Below, piece by piece: positions 52,301 to 58,772 of a stretch of DNA of 64,000 nt (the first letter of the stretch is position 1; each line of letters starts with the position of its first letter). The stretch covers positions 35,077,551 to 35,141,550 of the forward strand of contig OX123186.2 of NCBI GenBank assembly GCA_944739405.2. Reading direction: 5' to 3'. The translations under genes and the position numbers were made by a program. This stretch comes from Euclidia mi. Its lineage: Eukaryota > Arthropoda > Insecta > Lepidoptera > Erebidae. The notes beneath the pieces were generated by a model that saw nothing but the letters and a program-made list of their open reading frames with translations, did not search any database and had not been told where the DNA came from.

Positions 52301-55300
52301 ACGTTTACGTAGATAATTTACAAGTAAATGTTTTAAAAGATCGTCTGCAATTTACTAATAGAGTCTAGTAAAATAGGATCTTATTAACTAACAGTTCGAA
52401 AGAAGTGATAGTTGTTAGTACTGACAGTTTTCCATAAGTACTCATCAAGCTATTTTAATGTAAAGCCTGATATCTGTGTAAGGTCAAACAATTATAGTGA
52501 AAATATAAATCACGATAAATAATTACTTACGAGATTGACGACAACGAAGACCAAGCGAAAATAAAGATAATGAAAAAAGGTGTCCTGAACAGAAGCGAAG
52601 AAGAAATGAGAAGATAAAGATACGATTGTAAGAACACTTGTAGCACTAACCCGTAGAACATTCTTCAAGTGGTATACACATTCCGTTATCATCCCTAAGA
52701 TATCCATCGATACAATCACAACCAGGGGTGCATTCTGTAGCAGGACACTCAAATAACGTGATATTCATAGCTTCGCATGTCTGCGGTGGACAAATTATTG
52801 CACAGTCCGTTGCTTCTTCGTTTGGTCCACAATCTGACGTTGCTAAATAAATATTAAAATCAATGAATGTTAGAGAAATATCTGATACAATGTTCCTGGT
52901 ACCTTTTTATTATTACTTTGCATCAATGTTGACTACATTACATTTTACCCAGTACACAAAAGAAGATATTAGAAAAATTAATATAAAATGAAGGATTAAG
53001 GAATGGTGACAAGTATTTATGAAAACTCACTAACTTTTAGAATATCAGCTAGATATGAACCAGATAGCAAATTAAAACAGAAGAATAAGACCTAATCAAG
53101 AAACAATTTATGGTCTGTAAAACCGAATTGCGAAAGACGCCAGCATTGAAAAGATAGAAAGAGATAAAGCGATCATATAAAATGGCACAATAGCTGTATT
53201 CTAAAGGGAGAATTATGGAAATTCGTTATTTCAAATATGAAAATCATTAAAAGTTCAAAAGGTTCGAAGTGATAGTTATACAGCAACCAGGTACCCAGAA
53301 GATATTTGGATATCTGGACAATCCTCTAGTAGAATGCATACCCCGCCAATCTCTGTCAAGACATAGCCAGGCTTACACTCACAGCCGCTGGGATCACACA
53401 ACTGGTCACATACATCAAGACCGTTCGGTTGAGCACAAGTAGCTGGACAACCGTAAGGACATTCGTTTGGTGTTGCGTTTACATCACCATTGCAACCTTT
53501 GTTTGCTAAGGAAAGATGATTAATAGGGTTTTCATCAAGAAAATAGAATTGATGATAAGCGTGAATTGCAGAAGACAGGCAGACATAGTAATCATAGAAA
53601 TTGAAACAATGACTATATTTTAGATAATAAATTATGGAATTTCGTTATATTTAAAATATAAAAGTCATTAAAAGTTCAAAGCGTACAAAGTGACAGCGGA
53701 AGAGCTACCAGTCACCCAGAAGATACTTAACCAACCTGGACATTCCTCTAATGGAATGCATACCCCGCCAATCTCTGTCAAGACATAGCCAGGGTTACAC
53801 TCACAGCCGCTGGGATCACACAACTGGTCACATACATCAGGACCGTTCGGTTGAGCACAAGTAGCTGGACAACCGTAAGGACATTCGTTTGGTGTCGCGT
53901 TTACATCACCATTGCATCCTTCGTTTGCTAAGGAGAAATTATTAATAAGGTTTTAATCAAGTAAAGACATTTGGTGGGATGGCTGAATCGTAGAAGACAG
54001 GAAAACATGTTGATCATAGAAATTGACACAATTACTGATTTTAGATAGCAAATTACGGAAGTTAGTTATACCTAAAATATGAAAGTCATTCAAAGTTCAA
54101 AGAGTTTGAAATAACAGCTAAACAGCAACCAGGCACCCAGAAAATATTTGATCAACCTGGACATTCCTCTAATGGAATGCATACCCCGCCCATCTCTGTC
54201 AAGACAAAGCCAGGCTTACACTCACAGCCGCTGGGATCACACAACTGGTCACATACATCAGGACCGTTCGGCTGAGCACAAGTAGCTGGACAACCGTAAG
54301 GACATTCGTTTGGTGTCGCGTTTACATCACCATTGCATCCTTAATTTGCTAAGACAAGAGGGTAAATTACATTTTAATATTTCTTTGCCTATGCGTCCTT
54401 TACCAAACCTAAATAGAAATAACAAAATTGGTGACAAAGAACTATTGAATTGTAGCCAACAAAAATGCTCTTCAGTTTTTAAATACTGATCTGAATAAAT
54501 GACGTTGTAAATCAGTTTTTAAGTATAAAGAGCCGCGAGAAATGGAGTATCTCATTACTTTGCATCAATGTTGACTACATTACATTTTACCCAGTACACA
54601 AAAGAAGATATTAGAAAAATAAATATAATATGAAGGATTAAGGAATGGTGACAAGTATTTATGAAAACTTACTAACTTTTAGAATATCAGCTAGATATGA
54701 ACCAGATAGCAAAATAAAACAGAAGAATAAGACCTAATCAAGAAACAATTTTTGGCCTGTAAAACCGAATTGCGAAAGACGCCAGCATTGAAAAGATAGA
54801 AAGAGATAAAGCGATCATATAAAATGGCATAGCTGTATTCTAAAAAGAAAATTATGGAAATTCGTTATTTCAAATATGAAAATCATTAAAAGTTCAAAAG
54901 GTTCGAAGTGATAGTTATACAGCTACCAGGCACCCAGAAGATATTTGACCAACCTGGACATTCCTCTAATGGAATGCATACCCCTCCAGTCTCTGTCAAG
55001 ACATAGCCAGGGTTACACTCACAGCCGCTGGGATCACACAACTGGTCACATACATCAGGACCGTTCGGTTGAGCACAAGTAGCTGGACAACCGTAAGGAC
55101 ATTCGTTTGGTGTCGCGTTTACATCACCATTGCATCCTTTGTAAACTAAGTAAAAAATATCAAATCGATAAATTCAGATCAAATCGCATAAATTTAACCC
55201 CGTACCCTTATAAAAATAAAAAATTGGTAATTGTCCCCGCGCCCTGCGTCACTCAGTTTTACAGAAAATAACAAAAGTCATTCATTCATTAATTTCAATT

Positions 55301-57054
55301 AATACTGTTGGTCATAAAGTAATTTGCTTTTTACCGGCAAAGTCCTGTTAATAACTGCATACGCTGGCACTTATCCCAATCACACGTTTAAGCAATTACG
55401 GTAAATCTCAATAAAAGAGGTTGTATATTACTAATAAATAAATGATTTATGAAGTAACTTACGACAATCTTCCTCCGCGATACAGGGTCCAGACCCATCG
55501 TCATTTTGTCTCACAAATCCAATATCACAGACGCATCCTGTATTTGGTATACAAGCTCCCATCGCTTCCCATGGTGAATTTCCATTCGAACAAGTCTTAA
55601 CACAATTTACGTCGTCAATTACATAGTGCTCATTTTTTGGACAAATCGGTCCTAAAATCAAATACGGGAAATTAGATTGAATGCTCAATCAATGAAATGT
55701 TTACAATATATTGTAGACTATTTTGTCATGTAATTTATTACATATGATATATACCTACATACATATTACAAAATAATTTTTATATGGTGCTACCTATAGC
55801 TATCTTTTTTTTCTTTTTTGGTGTCGGGTTGGAAAATCCTCGTGGAGTCCGTTCGCCCCGGGGGAAGGACGAAGGGGACTGTTAGACTCTTACTGACTAA
55901 AAACCAACCCGTGTTCCTCATGTACCCGTGTGTCGGTGGGTAGGGATTCGCATAAGCATTCGTCGCTACCCCTCGACGGGTATTGGCCCGCCAGATGGTC
56001 AGGCGGGCCCCGAACAAAACCCCCTTGGCGGCGGATTAAGGTGTTGGGCTCCGCCGCCAAAACACTCAGCGGCCGCAGAGGATAGGGAGGACGGCAACGC
56101 AACACCGCATCTCCTCTTCCTCTGCGGCCCCACCGCGACGCATCAAATGGTGCGCCCCCATTTGGTCGCGGGAGATAGGGCGCGTGGCAACGCAACACCG
56201 ACACGCCTCTCCTCCCGCGACCGCACCCGACTGCGAGGGACAGACAGAACTGTCCCCCGCACCCGCACCCTTGGACGCATCCTGCGCAGGCCCACTGCCA
56301 AGCCCACGCGGAGCGTCCACTCCAGGGATCCTTCTTAGCTTCACCGCGGGGTTCCAAGCCACGGTTACTGAGCTCCCCCACCACGACAAGGTGGAGATCC
56401 CGCGTGGGGGACCTATAGATATCTGCTAGAGCTACACACTTGTATTTTTCGGAGTTGATGCCTTTTCACGAAAGCATTAAATTCCACCTCAAGAACGTAT
56501 ATTCCCGTAATTAAAATAGCTATGTGTTCCCAATATTCATGGCAGTATGTACGCAAAAATTAAGCTCGACGTACTTCGGATCTGTGTGTAGGTTAAAATT
56601 ATAATTTGTTGGAATAAATTAATACCCGAGATTGCCAATTCAATAACGAAACGTTGACATTTAATAAGTTAGAATATTTCTGTACTGACTGCATGATTAA
56701 TGGCTGCCACTACCGTCTCGCAGACAAAGGTAGTTTCTATGAATATGCAACTGCAAGTAAAGGTACAAGAAAAGGCAAATGACGAAAGCATGCATATGAA
56801 ATAAAGAATAAAGTAAACCAAAAGAAAATAAGAAAGAAAGTCTGGAAGCACATAAGCAAGTACCTGGACAGTGCTCTAGTCGAATACATTTCCCGCCTAT
56901 TTTGTTCAGTATAAATCCAGGGGCACATTCGCAACCATACCTAAGGCACATATTATTACAAGACGTTGGGTTTGGCTTATCACATATAGGTGGACATGGA
57001 TTTGGACATTTTTTGAACACTGATTTTTGTCATCTTTGCATTTTTTATTACCAC
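31340..57054 (-). CDS. Gene B: giant multi-TIL protein with N-P-T repeats
   Basis: Exons from 57054 down to 31348, 33 TIL exons as listed. The leading six include three damaged ones (56864 frameshift, 54157 nonsense, 53314 lost donor). Because every intact exon is phase 1-1, these can be skipped without loss of frame. From 44864 the order is seven exact N-P-T triplets ending in the T exon 31533-31348, where reading through gives SSK and TAA (31342-31340). The product would be a long chain of TIL domains. The first exon and signal peptide were not found, so the true start is unknown. It may also join gene A upstream. Confidence 0.5.
31348..31533 (-). CDS. TIL exon, T class, possible terminal exon of gene B
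   Basis: 61 or 62 codons. Acceptor TTTACAG. Two overlapping donors 3 nt apart keep phase 1 (A|GTAGTAAG after 31351, A|GTAAGTAA after 31348). Eight cysteines: APVNCTRPNEVWNP to CILESEC. If not spliced it ends ESECSSK and TAA at 31342-31340. Confidence 0.86.
31761..31961 (-). CDS. TIL exon, P class
   Basis: 67 codons; acceptor ACTATAG, donor C|GTAAGTAT, phase 1-1. Ten cysteines: GAPICASNKTYTDC to CFLSSEC; loop DPPYP. NKT sequon. Confidence 0.88.
31962..34278. other. Intron filled by a Penelope-like element
   Basis: A SINE tail at about 32140-32230 (same as 57.4 kb) is followed by the Penelope-like element described separately. No host exon. Confidence 0.5.
32236..34262 (+). mobile_element. 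Penelope-like retroelement with inverted GIY-YIG arms
   Basis: The plus strand at 32975-33481 encodes the end of a reverse transcriptase (MGSPISPVVADIFME, then YVDDTFTILL, then LDVLVLRNKN). The following frame (33517-34029) encodes a GIY-YIG endonuclease with GVYKIDCECGLSYIGQTKR and HIADIKHKR. The left arm (32236-32934) is an inverted copy of the GIY-YIG end (33519-34239): its minus strand encodes the same protein, and the outermost 25 bp match perfectly. The N-terminal reverse transcriptase is missing. It lies in the gene B intron between exons 31761 and 34279. Confidence 0.75.
34279..34473 (-). CDS. TIL exon, N class
   Basis: 65 codons; acceptor CTTTAG, donor G|GTTAGA, phase 1-1. Ten cysteines: SGCNGDPNAMPNDC to QPNQCPG; loop IAV. 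No in-frame ATG ORF represents it. Confidence 0.88.
34973..35155 (-). CDS. TIL exon, T class
   Basis: 61 codons; acceptor ATTTCAG, donor C|GTGAGT, phase 1-1. Eight cysteines: ECTRPNEIWNPSPSAC, then YSYLPGPPKCVC, then CVPESEC. Its first half is identical to that of exon 38170. Confidence 0.9.
35297..35497 (-). CDS. TIL exon, P class (copy 1)
   Basis: 67 codons; acceptor TTTATAG, donor C|GTAAGTGC. Ten cysteines: GPPSCPTNKTYVGC to CILSSEC; loop LPQYP. Its duplicate is 38493; two residues differ (GPPS/GPPT and PRHD/PRDD). No in-frame ATG. Confidence 0.9.
35648..35842 (-). CDS. TIL exon, N class (copy 1)
   Basis: 65 codons; acceptor TTTTAG, donor G|GTTAGA. Ten cysteines: VGCNGDPNAIPNEC to EPGQCPG; loop IDM. 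Protein identical to its duplicate at 38839. Confidence 0.9.
36053..36235 (-). CDS. TIL exon, T class (copy 1)
   Basis: 61 codons; acceptor ATTTAG, donor C|GTAAGTAT. Eight cysteines: ECTRQNEIWNPSPPAC to CIPETEC. The duplicate at 39244 differs only at CIPEKEC. Confidence 0.9.
36260..36914. mobile_element. 655-bp insertion present in only one duplicate
   Basis: The sequence is absent from the duplicated copy at about 39450. In this copy it is bounded by ttttatta on both sides (36252-36259 and 36907-36914). It is either a transposon with an 8-bp target duplication or a deletion between short repeats in the other copy. No terminal inverted repeat was seen. Confidence 0.55.
37227..37427 (-). CDS. 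TIL exon, P class (copy 1)
   Basis: 67 codons; acceptor TTTTGTAG, donor C|GTAAGTCT. Ten cysteines: GGPTCPANKTFVNC to CIPSSDC; loop DPVYP. Identical to exon 39762 except for seven differences within 15 nt that change the segment between Cys4 and Cys5 (SEDPYMTI here, SDYPVQII there). Confidence 0.9.
37648..37836 (-). CDS. TIL exon, N class, with 11th cysteine (copy 1)
   Basis: 63 codons; acceptor TTTTCAG, donor G|GTGAGAG. SCNGDVNAVPNDC, then PPTCCNPDAANKPC, then CNFMC. The CC pair gives eleven cysteines, so one should be unpaired. Loop NFM. Protein identical to 40191. Confidence 0.9.
38170..38352 (-). CDS. TIL exon, T class, chimeric
   Basis: 61 codons; acceptor ATTTCAG, donor C|GTAAGTCG. The first half (to DDVDDEC) matches exon 34973 and the second half (DDSYTPPPRCIC to CIPQLEC) matches exon 40682. 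The switch lies in the shared stretch at about 38257-38271. Eight cysteines. Confidence 0.9.
38493..38693 (-). CDS. TIL exon, P class (copy 2)
   Basis: 67 codons; acceptor TTTATAG, donor C|GTAAGTGC. Ten cysteines, loop LPQYP. Duplicate of 35297. No in-frame ATG. Confidence 0.9.
38839..39033 (-). CDS. TIL exon, N class (copy 2)
   Basis: 65 codons; acceptor TTTTAG, donor G|GTTAGA. Loop IDM. Protein identical to 35648. Confidence 0.9.
39244..39426 (-). CDS. TIL exon, T class (copy 2)
   Basis: 61 codons; acceptor ATTTAG, donor C|GTAAGTAT. Eight cysteines. Duplicate of 36053 with one changed residue near the C-terminus. Confidence 0.9.
39762..39962 (-). CDS. TIL exon, P class (copy 2)
   Basis: 67 codons; acceptor TTTTGTAG, donor C|GTAAGTCT. 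Ten cysteines, loop DPVYP. Duplicate of 37227 apart from the Cys4-Cys5 patch. No in-frame ATG. Confidence 0.9.
40191..40379 (-). CDS. TIL exon, N class, with 11th cysteine (copy 2)
   Basis: 63 codons; acceptor TTTTCAG, donor G|GTGAGAG. Protein identical to 37648, including the CC pair. Confidence 0.9.
40682..40864 (-). CDS. TIL exon, T class
   Basis: 61 codons; acceptor ATTTTCAG, donor C|GTAAGTAC. APINCTRPNEIYEP to CIPQLEC; eight cysteines. Donor of the second half of chimeric exon 38170. Confidence 0.88.
40978..41178 (-). CDS. TIL exon, P class
   Basis: 67 codons; acceptor TTTTTAG, donor C|GTAAGTAT. Ten cysteines: GGPSCPANKTYVRC to CILSSEC; loop DPPYP. NKT sequon. Confidence 0.89.
41372..42029. 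mobile_element. hAT-like non-autonomous element
   Basis: 658 bp with ends TAGAGAATGCAATACCGGGA and complement TAGGGAATACAATCCCGCA, flanked by an 8-bp duplication GGTGTCAC (41364-41371 and 42030-42037). It contains several ccgggat/cccgcg blocks and no transposase. Confidence 0.7.
42591..43191. mobile_element. TIR element built of GC-rich short repeats
   Basis: Ends are inverted (GGGTGCGTTTCCACAGAA and complement GGCTGCGTTTCCACAGAA). The interior is many variants of gagcggagctg on one side and their complements on the other. No clear target duplication. No ORF. Confidence 0.6.
43350..43544 (-). CDS. TIL exon, N class
   Basis: 65 codons; acceptor TTGTAG, donor G|GTAAGAAA. Ten cysteines: LGCKGDPNATPNDC to EPGQCPG; loop IAA. 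Sequon NAT. Confidence 0.89.
43807..43989 (-). CDS. TIL exon, T class
   Basis: 61 codons; acceptor TGTCTAG, donor C|GTAAGTAC. Eight cysteines: ECTRPNEIYNPAPSAC to CVPVSEC. Confidence 0.89.
44171..44368 (-). CDS. TIL exon, P class
   Basis: 66 codons; acceptor TTTTTAG, donor C|GTAAGTAT. Ten cysteines: GSPSCPANKTFVGC to CILSSEC; loop DAPYP. NKT sequon. Confidence 0.89.
44670..44864 (-). CDS. TIL exon, N class; first module of the N-P-T series
   Basis: 65 codons; acceptor TTTTAG, donor G|GTAAGTTG. Ten cysteines: TGCNGDLNASPSEC to EPGQCPG; loop IKM, with a lysine unlike most N loops. Sequon NAS. Confidence 0.88.
45271..45459 (-). CDS. TIL exon, G class
   Basis: 63 codons; acceptor TTGATAG, donor C|GTAAGTTC. 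Ten cysteines: PSCGPNEVATDC to CIPSDQCPS; loop AEKV. Sequon NST. Confidence 0.88.
45989..46174 (-). CDS. TIL exon, G class
   Basis: 62 codons; acceptor ATTTTAG, donor G|GTAAGTAC. Ten cysteines: PQCGPNEVASDC to CIPSEECPT; loop AQGP. Sequon NET. Adjacent paralogue of 45271. Confidence 0.88.
46640..46795 (+). repeat. tRNA-headed SINE fragment
   Basis: Has an A-box-like GGTAGCGTAGTGGGAGTGCG and a B-box-like GGATTCGATGCC. Lies in the intron between exons 45989 and 46857. Confidence 0.5.
46857..47048 (-). CDS. TIL exon, N class
   Basis: 64 codons; acceptor TCGTCAG (a second AG, AATAG, lies six bases on, in frame), donor G|GTTGGT. Ten cysteines: IGCNGDPNAVANDC to KPEECPG; loop IAM. Sequon NTT. Confidence 0.87.
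47424..47618 (-). CDS. TIL exon, N class
   Basis: 65 codons; acceptor TTTTTAG, donor G|GTTTGT. Ten cysteines: LGCNGDPNAVVNDC to KPEECPG; loop IAL. Confidence 0.88.
47951..48142 (-). CDS. TIL exon, N class (divergent start)
   Basis: 64 codons; acceptor TCTTTTAG, donor A|GTAAGTTC. Ten cysteines: QTCADSNASPQEC to KIEDCPS; loop VQA. The CNGD start has become CADS. No in-frame ATG. Confidence 0.87.
48465..48870 (-). repeat. Composite SINE, inverted
   Basis: Inverted copy of the repeat at 18890-19310, sharing both the ccgtgtggttgacggcat head and the cgaaggggtaggcagaggtg tail. Confidence 0.7.
49000..49175 (+). repeat. SINE-like interspersed repeat
   Basis: Contains cgtgacgaaacctgcatgtc, then tcgaaagacatgtgaagtctgc and gcccagcagtgggac. 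Partial copies at 22.93-23.10 and 26.35 kb. Confidence 0.6.
49730..51410. mobile_element. Penelope-like element, rearranged
   Basis: Inverted ends of about 170 nt (49.70-49.86 and 51.24-51.41 kb; both contain cgacgtttcggcatgggtta or its complement). The minus strand 50968-50315 encodes reverse-transcriptase pieces (PPKIYGLPKIHK, then AFLDVKIKVREN) with the central palm deleted. The plus strand 50918-51229 encodes another piece (DEVMMSFDVESLFTSVPIQD). A GIY-YIG remnant lies at about 50.0-50.3 kb. It is a dead, partly inverted copy of a family different from the 32-kb one. Confidence 0.65.
52020..52255 (-). repeat. SINE-like repeat, inverted
   Basis: Inverted copy of 4141-4362. Confidence 0.65.
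52651..52842 (-). CDS. TIL exon, G class
   Basis: 64 codons; acceptor ATTTAG, donor G|GTTAGT. Ten cysteines: SDCGPNEEATDC to CIPLEECST; loop PATE. Its frame has no ATG. The minus-strand ORF overlapping it is in another frame. Confidence 0.87.
53314..53505 (-). pseudogene. N'-class TIL exon with lost splice donor
   Basis: 64 codons open in frame: KGCNGDVNATPNEC to CILLEDCP, ten cysteines, loop DQL. The donor position reads G|ATATCC where the three sister copies read G|GTTGG, so the exon should be skipped or read through. The acceptor CCTTAG is intact. It is the most diverged of the four copies (LLEDC for PLEEC, GLDVC for GPDVC). Confidence 0.8.
53736..53927 (-). CDS. N'-class TIL exon, intact
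   Basis: 64 codons; acceptor CCTTAG, donor G|GTTGGT. EGCNGDVNATPNEC to CIPLEECPG; ten cysteines; loop DQL. No ATG in frame. Confidence 0.86.
54157..54348 (-). pseudogene. N'-class TIL exon with in-frame stop
   Basis: Acceptor TCTTAG and donor G|GTTGAT are good and the domain is otherwise intact. The second full codon after the acceptor is TAA (54343-54341, plus strand tta), where sister exons have GAA or AAA. If included it would end the protein; skipping it keeps the frame. Confidence 0.8.
54954..55145 (-). CDS. N'-class TIL exon, intact
   Basis: 64 codons; acceptor TACTTAG, donor G|GTTGGT. YKGCNGDVNATPNEC to CIPLEECPG; ten cysteines; loop DQL. The intron downstream is nearly identical to the one downstream of 53314, showing segmental duplication. 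Confidence 0.86.
55463..55651 (-). CDS. Divergent 8-Cys TIL exon
   Basis: 63 codons; acceptor ATTTTAG, donor C|GTAAGTTA, phase 1-1. GPICPKNEHYVIDDVNC, then NGNSPWEAMGAC, then CIAEEDC. Eight cysteines with wider spacing; it lies outside the four classes but the C-terminal GCVCDIGF block is typical TIL. Confidence 0.82.
55806..56410 (-). mobile_element. GC-rich retroposon with 14-bp target duplication
   Basis: A 605-bp GC-rich block in an AT-rich intron. Flanks are acctatagctatct (55792-55805) and acctatagatatct (56411-56424), a 14-bp duplication with one mismatch. On the minus strand the element ends in an A-rich tail (CCAAAAAAGAAAAAAAAG), so it was inserted by reverse transcription. Long ORFs on both strands are by-products of the GC content. 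Family not identified. Confidence 0.6.
56864..57054 (-). pseudogene. N-class TIL exon with 1-nt frameshift
   Basis: 191 nt, one short of 192. Acceptor TCTTAG, donor G|GTACTT. The first part reads GNKKCKDDKNQ in the expected frame; the rest (VFKKCPNPCPPIC to RLEHCP) is in the next. Restoring one base near 57020 would give normal N spacing, ten residues between Cys1 and Cys2. Loop NNM. It is either a decayed exon or an assembly error in an A-rich run. Confidence 0.75.
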
Positions 57055-57264
57055 CTAAGACATATTTATGCTCAGATTACTTGAATGCGCATTTTTATGT
57101 AATAAATGTATTATTCAGAAGATTGCTAAGATATACTTTTTATTTTATTTTCGCTTTAGGACCACCAGTACTTATAAAAGAGTAAACATATACATTATTT
57201 AAATAACAAGAATACAATGTATACTATACAATTGATGTTTGGCGTTTGCATAATATTTCAAAGG

Positions 57265-57490
57265 TTGATTGACTGCACGGTTGGCGCAGTGGTTTAAGAG
57301 CCGCGTCACCGCTTGACACTGCGTTGCGTGTTGTGGGTTCGATTCCCACACGAGACAACACTTAGTGTGATTCATAAATTTGTTGTTTCGAGTCTGGATG
57401 TTCATTGTGTCCGTTAGTTGTATGTTTGTAAAGTCCCCCGCGACACAGGATTTAGTCCTAATGCGGGAGTTGTCTTTTTAAAAAAGAAAA
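57265..57490 (+). repeat. tRNA-headed SINE
   Basis: The head ggttggcgcagtggtttaag has an A box, and gtgggttcgattcccacac a B box. The tail tagtcctaatgcgggagttg is shared with 32.14-32.23 kb. Confidence 0.7.
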
Positions 57491-57639
57491 AAAAGAAAAA
57501 TAAAGGTGGTAACTACATGTACAATTGATTAAACATTGAATAAAACAAGATTATGTAAAATTTATTTAAAACTTGACACATAATTTATCACAAGTATAAG
57601 TCATTCGATATATAGAGTACTTAGTTATCATAATTTTTC

Positions 57640-58412
57640 CGTGTAGTGGCGGATAAAGAATACAAGTGCCACTACCCCATTTCATTCCGAGGGTGTCGTT
57701 AAAGGCGACTAAGGAAATTGCAAAAAGCGAATAATATATTTGCGAAGAGATGGAAAACTTGAAACCAAACCCTATACCAACTCGTCTGGCCAGCGCGGTA
57801 TAGTAGGCCAAATACCACCCAATGAGCGCACCAACGAATAAAAGGCCTCAAGTTCCCGGTAGTCCCGCTGTCCTCAAGAAGAAAGAAATCAACCGCAGGA
57901 TCCAGTTGGGTTGAGCAGCGTTTGGCAAGCTACGTCGAGTTTTCTCTTCGCCCCTACCGCAATGCCTGAAGATCAAAGTCTTCAACCTATGCGTCCTACC
58001 TGTTATGACGTACGGTGCCTAGACATGGACACCCACAGTGGGACTAGTCCACAAACTAAAAGTCACGCAGCGAGCTATGGAACCGGCTATGCTTGGCGTC
58101 TCTTTGAAGGATAAAATCAGAAACGAAGCTATCCGACAAAGAACCAAAGTTACCGACAGAGCTCACAGAATCAGTAAGCTCAAGTGGCAGTGGGCTGGCC
58201 ATATCTGCAGAAGGACTGATGGCCGATGGAGCAAGCGTGTCCTAGAGTGGAGACCACGCCTCGGCAAGGGTAAGGTAGGGCGGCCCCCGGCTAGGTGGGC
58301 CGACTACCTGAAAAAGGTGGCTGGGACAGACTGGATGCGGAAGGCTGAGGACCGTGTACTGTGGCGCGTGTTGGGAGAGGCCTATGTCCAGAAGTGGACT
58401 GCGATAGGCTGA
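57640..58412 (+). mobile_element. RTE-like LINE, C-terminal end
   Basis: The plus strand 58038-58412 encodes the end of a reverse-transcriptase polyprotein: TQRAMEPAMLGVSLKDKIRN, LKWQWAGHICRRTDGRWSK, GRPPARWADYLKKVAGTDW, LGEAYVQKWTAIG and stop. Upstream coding (57.9-58.04) is broken by frameshifts. 5'-truncated. Confidence 0.7.
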
Positions 58413-58575
58413 TTGAGATAGTTATCATAATAAGCACGATTGGATGCATTTGCCAAGAGTTGCAGTTATAATCTATTGTACAAGACTGTCAATTCCATAA
58501 TAGCAATGTCCATAAAGAGTTAGCTTCTTAAAATAACTTTCGAGATTTTAAGAGAAAAATCCGATAAATCAAATT

Positions 58576-58772
58576 TTAAAAGAAAACAACGTCAGAAATA
58601 AAGTGTATAGATGATGAAGAAGAAGATGATGATGATGAAATAGACGAAGTAGAACTAGAATGGCTAGAAGATGTTGCGTCTGAGTGTGAGTGACTTCCTG
58701 ATGCAAAACTATGAGCCTCCGCATGAGCATAGCTTGAATGTCGAGATTTATTACCTTTAGGTTTCTCTGTGG
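58576..58772 (-). CDS. Terminal exon with Ser/His-rich tail
   Basis: Acceptor TTCCTTAG, phase 1, then 64 codons and TAA (58578-58576). Starts TEKPKGNKSRHSSYAHAEAH, continues with SHSHSD and a run of about ten serines, ends IHFISDVVFF. Coding use of TCA/TCT/AGT/TCG for Ser shows it is not one simple codon repeat at the start, though the end is TCA/TCT-rich. No AATAAA was seen within 100 nt downstream. Function unknown; it could be a phosphorylation or metal-binding tail. Confidence 0.55.

Larger units (their letters stand above)
48143..52650. other. Long intron with SINEs and a scrambled Penelope-like element
   Basis: No TIL exon found in 4.5 kb. Contents: composite SINE (48.47-48.87), another SINE-like repeat (49.00-49.18), Penelope-like element (49.73-51.41), SINE (52.02-52.26). 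A separate promoter or signal exon was looked for and not found. Confidence 0.5.
57055..58575. other. Spacer between gene A end and gene B array
   Basis: Contains a SINE (57.27-57.49) and an RTE-like LINE tail (57.64-58.41). No signal-peptide exon for gene B could be identified here. Confidence 0.45.

Noticed and set aside
55890..56429. Overlapping 100-160 codon ORFs on both strands
   Set aside because: They lie in the GC-rich retroposon, where stop codons are rare by composition.
56669..56851. Hydrophobic minus-strand ORF (MLPDFLSYFLLVYFILYF) as the missing signal exon of gene B
   Set aside because: It lies downstream of the first array exon and has no good phase-1 donor.
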